From: Jejuia algarum
Lineage (GTDB): Bacteria; Bacteroidota; Bacteroidia; Flavobacteriales; Flavobacteriaceae
Assembly (NCBI GenBank): GCA_947495775.1
Contig: CANMAQ010000015.1
Location: 68,307-132,306 of the forward strand
Length of the DNA stretch: 64,000 nt
Direction of reading: 5' to 3'
Each line of letters begins with the position of its first letter. Position 1 is the first letter of the stretch. This document shows positions 60,059 through 64,000 of the stretch, in pieces. The notes beneath the pieces were generated by a model. It worked only from the letters and a program-made list of their open reading frames with translations, was not told the DNA's origin and did no database searches. The translations under genes and the position numbers were made by a program.

Positions 60059-60688
60059 ATGAAGCTTATTTTAAAGTATTTTCCTAATCTTACAGAAGAC
60101 CAAATACAGAAATACGAAATGCTTGAGCGTTTGTATAAAGATTGGAATTTGAAAATTAACGTGGTATCTCGTAAAGATATAGATGAATTGTATTTAAGAC
60201 ATGTATTACATGCTTTGGCCATTGCTAAGGTGATACAATTTAAGGATGGTAGCCGCATAATGGATGTTGGTACAGGAGGTGGTTTTCCAGGTGTTCCTTT
60301 AGCGATTATGTTTCCTAATTGTAAGTTTCATTTGGTAGATAGCATTGCTAAAAAGTTAAAAGTGGTGAATGAAGTTGTTGAGGGACTTGGATTAGAAAAT
60401 GTTAAGACCACCCATACTAGAGTTGAAAGTATAAACGAAACTTACGATTTTATTGTAAGTAGGGCTGTAGCAGCGATGCCTACTTTTGTACATTGGACCA
60501 AAGGGAAAATAGCAAAGCCACAAAATAATGCGCTTAAAAATGGTATTTTATATTTAAAGGGCGGTGATTTAACCGAAGAGCTTAAAGATTACAAAACCAT
60601 TACAGAATACGATATAAAAACTTTTTTTGAAGAAGATTTCTATGAAACTAAAAAGGTAGTGCATCTTCCCATAAAATACAAAGGCTAA
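60059..60688 (+). CDS. rsmG: 16S rRNA (guanine527-N7)-methyltransferase RsmG
   Basis: 209 residues. LYLRHVLHALAIAKVI near 45 and the SAM-binding motif IMDVGTGGGFPGVPLAIMFP near 72, then FHLVDSIAKKLKVV and DFIVSRAVAAMPTFVHW are RsmG signatures. It methylates G527 of 16S rRNA; loss gives low-level streptomycin resistance in other bacteria. It converges with the TPR gene with one base between the two stop codons. Confidence 0.95.
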   Translation: MKLILKYFPNLTEDQIQKYEMLERLYKDWNLKINVVSRKDIDELYLRHVLHALAIAKVIQFKDGSRIMDVGTGGGFPGVPLAIMFPNCKFHLVDSIAKKLKVVNEVVEGLGLENVKTTHTRVESINETYDFIVSRAVAAMPTFVHWTKGKIAKPQNNALKNGILYLKGGDLTEELKDYKTITEYDIKTFFEEDFYETKKVVHLPIKYKG

Positions 60689-60689
60689 T

Positions 60690-61661
60690 TTAAAGCGCTT
60701 CTAGTTTTTCAACATATACTTTTAGAATGCCATGTTCGTTATGGTACCAAGAACTGTTTTCGAATAAAGAAGCTGTTTCAGACGGGGGGTGTTGGGCTTC
60801 CAAAATGTATTTAGCTTTGCGAAAAGCCATTTTAGCTTTTACAATATTATTGTTTTGATAACTTGCAAGGGCTACACCAATTAGAGCATCATAATCAAGC
60901 GCATTGAAGGACAACGCGGTTTCGAAACTAGAAACGGCTGTCGCGTAATCCTTAGAAAAAAGTTGAGATATACCAAGATAAAAATACGCAGAAACATTGT
61001 TTGTATTTAATGCTATAGCCTTGAGAAAATCGGCCCTTGCTTTTTGATATTGATTAACCTCTAAGTAGGCGAGACCCCTATTGTAAAATGTATGTGTATT
61101 ACGGTCTAATTGTACACACCTATTAAAAAACACAAACGCATATTTATGATATTCTAATTCCAAAAGCGTATGTCCTAATTGTATATGCGTAGGTAAATGA
61201 TTGGGGTCGTTTTTTAAAATTGTATTAAAGGTAATAAGTGCTTTTTTGTAGTCTTTCAGATGAAACTGAGCAAGGCCTAAATTATAAGAGGCTTTAGTAA
61301 ATATACCTTGACTTTGTTTTAAAGCTGCTTCGTAATCTTCAATAGCACCTTTAAAGTCATTGAGATTAAATTTAGAGTTTCCTCTATTATAATAGATATC
61401 CGCATCGGGTTCAAAAAAAATAACTTTTGTAAAATCTAAAATAGCACCAATGTGGTCGTTCAAATGGGCTTTGGCAATACCACGGTAAAAGTAAGCCTCT
61501 AAATTTTCAGAATCTGCTGTAATGGCTTTAGAGAGTAAAGCGATTTGTAGAGCACTATCATTGGTTTTTAAGGCTTTTCGAACCCATTTTTTAGATTGGC
61601 CGTGGGCTATGAATCCAATACACAGTATAAAACTAAGACTACAATTTAATACGCTTTTCAT
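60690..61661 (-). CDS. Secreted TPR-repeat protein (paralog A)
   Basis: 323 residues with signal peptide (about 1-21, ending AHGQ) and about eight tetratricopeptide repeats from residue 45 to 290, including AYFYRGIAKAHLNDHIGAILDF, IYYNRGNSKFNLNDFKGAIEDY and AYFYLGISQLFSKDYATAVSSF. The repeats form a protein-binding solenoid, probably in the periplasm. It is clearly a duplicate of the next gene downstream in the window: same length, same repeat order and the same closing WxxNExxxxxxxxExL-like end. Confidence 0.82.
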   Translation of the reverse strand: MKSVLNCSLSFILCIGFIAHGQSKKWVRKALKTNDSALQIALLSKAITADSENLEAYFYRGIAKAHLNDHIGAILDFTKVIFFEPDADIYYNRGNSKFNLNDFKGAIEDYEAALKQSQGIFTKASYNLGLAQFHLKDYKKALITFNTILKNDPNHLPTHIQLGHTLLELEYHKYAFVFFNRCVQLDRNTHTFYNRGLAYLEVNQYQKARADFLKAIALNTNNVSAYFYLGISQLFSKDYATAVSSFETALSFNALDYDALIGVALASYQNNNIVKAKMAFRKAKYILEAQHPPSETASLFENSSWYHNEHGILKVYVEKLEAL

Positions 61662-61907
61662 AATTGATGTCGTTTAAAGTTATATTGACTTAGGGGAGTA
61701 ATGAGAGATATCAAAAATTAAGCCATGCTAACTCTAAACAGATGTGAATTAATGTAATACGTTGTAATTTCGAATAACTAAGAGGAAATACACTAGGTAG
61801 TAAAAACGTAGTTGTATTAGCGGTGTGTTTCGCATCCTGTTACGTCTTAGATATATAAGCTTATTATCGAAGTCAAATAGTACTTGTGTATTCTATAAAA
61901 GCGCTAT

Positions 61908-62855
61908 TTAAAGCAAACTTAATTTTTTAAATAGCGTTTTAAAATGTTGGGGTTCATTAACTTCCCAGTAGGTGTTTTTAAAAACACTTATGGTATTATT
62001 TTTACTGTCCAGTAAACGTTTTGCCTTTTCGAAAGCAGCTTTTGCGTCATCTAAAGCGTTTAGATTGTAATACCCCATAGCCAACCCCAAATACGCATCA
62101 TAATCTTTAGGATCTTTACGTGTTGCTATAGAGAGGTAGGTGACTGTTTTATCAAATTCACCTAAAAGGAAAGAACTTACCCCTAAGTAAAAATAGGCAG
62201 GTACATTGTTACTATTTATGGCTATGGCTTCTAAGAAATCGGCTTTGGCTTTATCGTAATAATTAATTTCTAAAAGGGCATAACCTCTATTGTAATAGGA
62301 TTTGCTATTAGGTCTTAATAAAATACAAGCCCCAAAATCTTTAAAAGCCAATTTATAATGCTCTAGTTTCATATGCGCTAGAGCTCTTTGACTATACGCT
62401 TTATAATCTGAAGGAAAAGAACGAATCACTTTATTAAAATCGCTAACAGCAGCCTTATAGTTACCGAGATAAAACTTTGTATTGCCCAAGTTAAAATAAG
62501 TGCCTATTAAGTCTGGATCTAGTTCTAAAGCTTTTTCATAATCTAAAAGCGCACCCTGATAGTCTAATAGATTGAATTTACAGTTGCCTCTATTATAATA
62601 GCTATCAGCATCGGGTTCATAAAAAATAATTTTTGTAAAGTCTAGAATAGCAGCATCATAATCTTCAAGATTATATTTAGCGATTGCTCTGTAAAAAAGT
62701 GCATCTAGGTGCTTGGGATCTATGGTAAGTGCCTCATCTAACAACACTATTTGTTGCTGCGGATTTTGAAGTTTTAAAGCTTGTCGTATATACTTATTAA
62801 TTTGACTAAAACTTAACAAGGGGCATAGTAAAAGAATAAGTAGTGTGTTTCTCAT
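61908..62855 (-). CDS. Secreted TPR-repeat protein (paralog B)
   Basis: 315 residues, signal peptide about 1-17 (LLCPLLSFSQ) and eight TPR repeats (DALFYRAIAKYNLEDYDAAILDF; SYYNRGNCKFNLLDYQGALLDY; AYFYLGVSSFLLGEFDKTVTYL). Almost every repeat matches the repeat in the same position of paralog A. The two genes are tandem on the minus strand with a 246-bp spacer, a recent local duplication. No partner is identified. Confidence 0.82.
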   Translation of the reverse strand: MRNTLLILLLCPLLSFSQINKYIRQALKLQNPQQQIVLLDEALTIDPKHLDALFYRAIAKYNLEDYDAAILDFTKIIFYEPDADSYYNRGNCKFNLLDYQGALLDYEKALELDPDLIGTYFNLGNTKFYLGNYKAAVSDFNKVIRSFPSDYKAYSQRALAHMKLEHYKLAFKDFGACILLRPNSKSYYNRGYALLEINYYDKAKADFLEAIAINSNNVPAYFYLGVSSFLLGEFDKTVTYLSIATRKDPKDYDAYLGLAMGYYNLNALDDAKAAFEKAKRLLDSKNNTISVFKNTYWEVNEPQHFKTLFKKLSLL

Positions 62856-63182
62856 GTTTTTTAAACGTAAAATCTATAGACTGTATTGTTAATGTTTTAC
62901 ATTATCAAAAAGTATTCCATTAACAATGGGATATAAATCTAATGAAAATATAGTTTAGCGCATTTATTTTAATATTTATTTATGAGACCTTCACCGTTTT
63001 AACGTTGTAGGCTTAGAAAAATAAATGATAAACTATTTTTTTAGGTAGCGTTGAATTCTAAATTAAGGTTGTTTTTGGGGATTAAAAACCACGAGTATAG
63101 CTTTTTTCGGACGGAAGTCTTGATTTACAACTGTATATGACGGATTGTGTTATAATTTAAACTATTTTTCCTTTGATATTTG
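62856..63182. other. Divergent spacer between TPR paralog B and SH3-like paralog
   Basis: No gene. It should hold the promoters of both divergent genes; only the plus-strand -7 element (63183-63190, next entry) is convincing. Confidence 0.45.
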
Positions 63183-63190
63183 TATTTTTG
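63183..63190 (+). promoter_or_regulatory. Candidate -7 element of the second SH3-like gene
   Basis: TATTTTTG, 42 bp before the GTG at 63233; same arrangement as at 47230-47237 before the paralog. Confidence 0.48.
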
Positions 63191-63232
63191 TCTGCATCTA
63201 TTATAAATAAAACCCCTAAGATTTTAAAAAAA

Positions 63233-64000
63233 GTGAAATATTACCTACTATGTATTGTGTGCTTAATTTCAAGCGTAGCTTTCTCTCAAGATGCTGTTAT
63301 TAAAACAAAATTTACAGATGAGGGGAGCATTCATGAAACCGTAAATGACAATTCTAAAATTTTAGGAGTCTTTAAAAAAAATGAGAAATGTACCGTTCTC
63401 GAATATTTAGGTCAAAATTTTTACAAAATAGCTTTTAATGATCTTGTAGGTTGTGTTGGTGATGAGTTCTTAATGATTACCGAGGACATGATGGATTTAT
63501 TTTATGATTATGAAGAGCGTGAATTTAATGCACTTATAGCACAAGAGGCAGAGCGCCAAAAGAGAATTAAAGCCATCGTAAGTACCAAAGAACAGGCACG
63601 ATTAGATGCGATCACCAAAGCTGAAGTTGCATTAAATGTAAAAGCCGAAGCATTAACAAAAGCGTTGCATGAAAAAACGCAAGAAGTTGCAATGGCCAAT
63701 GAAGCCGTTAAAGCGGTAGAGGCTAAAGAAAATATTAAAGTTCAAAACACAAAAGCGTTAGAGGCACAGCGTATTGCGAAAGCTAAGGCCGTAGAAGAAA
63801 AAGCAGCAGCATTAGCAAAGCAAAAGGCTAAGGATGCACAGGCCAAAGCCGAAGCTGCAAAACAAAAAGATAGAGCACTAAAAGAAGCCGCACGTCAAGC
63901 CGCTATTAGTGCAGCTCGAAACGCAAAAGCGTTAGAGGCACAGCGTATTGCGAAAGCTAAGGCCGTAGAAGAAAAAGCAGCAGCATTAGCAAAGCAAAAG
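63233..64000 (+). CDS. Secreted SH3-like / coiled-coil protein, paralog (3' truncated)
   Basis: Frame open from the GTG at 63233 to the window edge (256 codons). The start reads V-KYYLLCIVCLISSVAFSQ, a signal peptide; then an SH3-like region (IHETVNDNSKILGVF, CTVLEYLGQNFYKIAFN, VGCVGDEFLMI) that follows the gene at 47277 almost residue by residue, followed by an Ala/Lys/Glu-rich helix without the paralog's exact sequence. The upstream bases (ACCCC, then an A/T-rich run, then GTGAAA) are also shared, supporting the GTG start. The coil contains a 58-residue repeat unit (separate entry). The C-terminal domain is outside the window. Confidence 0.72.
   Translation, partial: MKYYLLCIVCLISSVAFSQDAVIKTKFTDEGSIHETVNDNSKILGVFKKNEKCTVLEYLGQNFYKIAFNDLVGCVGDEFLMITEDMMDLFYDYEEREFNALIAQEAERQKRIKAIVSTKEQARLDAITKAEVALNVKAEALTKALHEKTQEVAMANEAVKAVEAKENIKVQNTKALEAQRIAKAKAVEEKAAALAKQKAKDAQAKAEAAKQKDRALKEAARQAAISAARNAKALEAQRIAKAKAVEEKAAALAKQK
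63751..64000 (+). repeat. 76-bp direct repeats in the coiled-coil region
   Basis: The 76 bases from 63751 recur at 63925-64000 with no difference seen, 174 bp (58 codons) apart, encoding KALEAQRIAKAKAVEEKAAA and a few more residues twice. The second copy reaches the window edge, so more copies may follow. Confidence 0.85.

Noticed and set aside
1..64000. tRNA, rRNA, integrase, transposase or prophage genes
   Set aside because: No cloverleaf-like sequence, rRNA segment or recombinase motif was recognised on either strand by reading; a covariance search was not possible here.

Overview
The window looks like chromosome from a marine member of the Flavobacteriaceae (Bacteroidota). It is AT-rich and has no Shine-Dalgarno-type ribosome sites. 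Several genes are preceded by the Bacteroidota promoter element TAnnTTTG. It also carries a type IX secretion C-terminal signal, a hybrid two-component sensor with beta-propellers, GntR regulators fused to a sugar-binding-type domain, and a TRAP-fed uronate pathway. No tRNA, rRNA, CRISPR array, insertion sequence or prophage was recognised. The genus cannot be fixed from the sequence alone.

Layout. 1-0.7 kb: 3' part of a GntR regulator. 1.3-11.4 kb: a ten-gene uronate operon (SDR fructuronate reductase, Gfo/Idh oxidoreductase, uxuA, kduI, kduD, a DUF4861-like lipoprotein, uxaC, TRAP dctP-dctQ-dctM) ended by a strong terminator. 11.5-12.9 kb: a gene graveyard with a decayed secreted protein. 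12.9-15.3 kb: a SulP anion transporter and a HEAT-repeat protein. 15.6-20.7 kb: a large type IX-secreted protein with an HExxH motif and six near-identical 345-bp repeats. 21.2-25.2 kb: housekeeping genes (coaD, ddl, a PASTA protein, an RluD-like synthase). 25.4-28.9 kb: a bacteriophytochrome module (heme oxygenase, phytochrome HWE kinase with a receiver, free receiver). 29-32.9 kb: small genes, including ribosomal protein THX, too short for ordinary ORF calling.

32.9-40.3 kb: a complete trp operon on the minus strand, trpL-E-(NTR-like secreted protein)-G-D-C-FB-A. It is controlled by a leader peptide with three consecutive Trp codons and an attenuator hairpin; trpF and trpB are fused in frame. 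40.7-43.2 kb: thioredoxin-fold and rhodanese genes. 43.3-46.4 kb: a LacI regulator divergent from kdgK-kdgA, with two mirror-image copies of a palindromic operator between them. This pair finishes the pathway begun in the first operon: glucuronate and unsaturated uronates -> 2-keto-3-deoxygluconate -> KDPG -> pyruvate + glyceraldehyde-3-phosphate.

47.2-57.5 kb: an SH3-like/coiled-coil protein, a second GntR regulator, a lipoprotein sulfatase with a C-terminal fibronectin-like domain and a large palindrome over its promoter, a hybrid two-component regulator, and a secreted DPDD-motif protein. This looks like accessory polysaccharide metabolism acting on a sulfated, uronate-containing glycan such as ulvan; no lyase or SusC/SusD pair is in the window, so the substrate is an inference. 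57.6-64 kb: aminotransferase, fatty acid desaturase, rsmG, two paralogous TPR proteins and the 5' part of a paralog of the 47.3 kb SH3-like protein.
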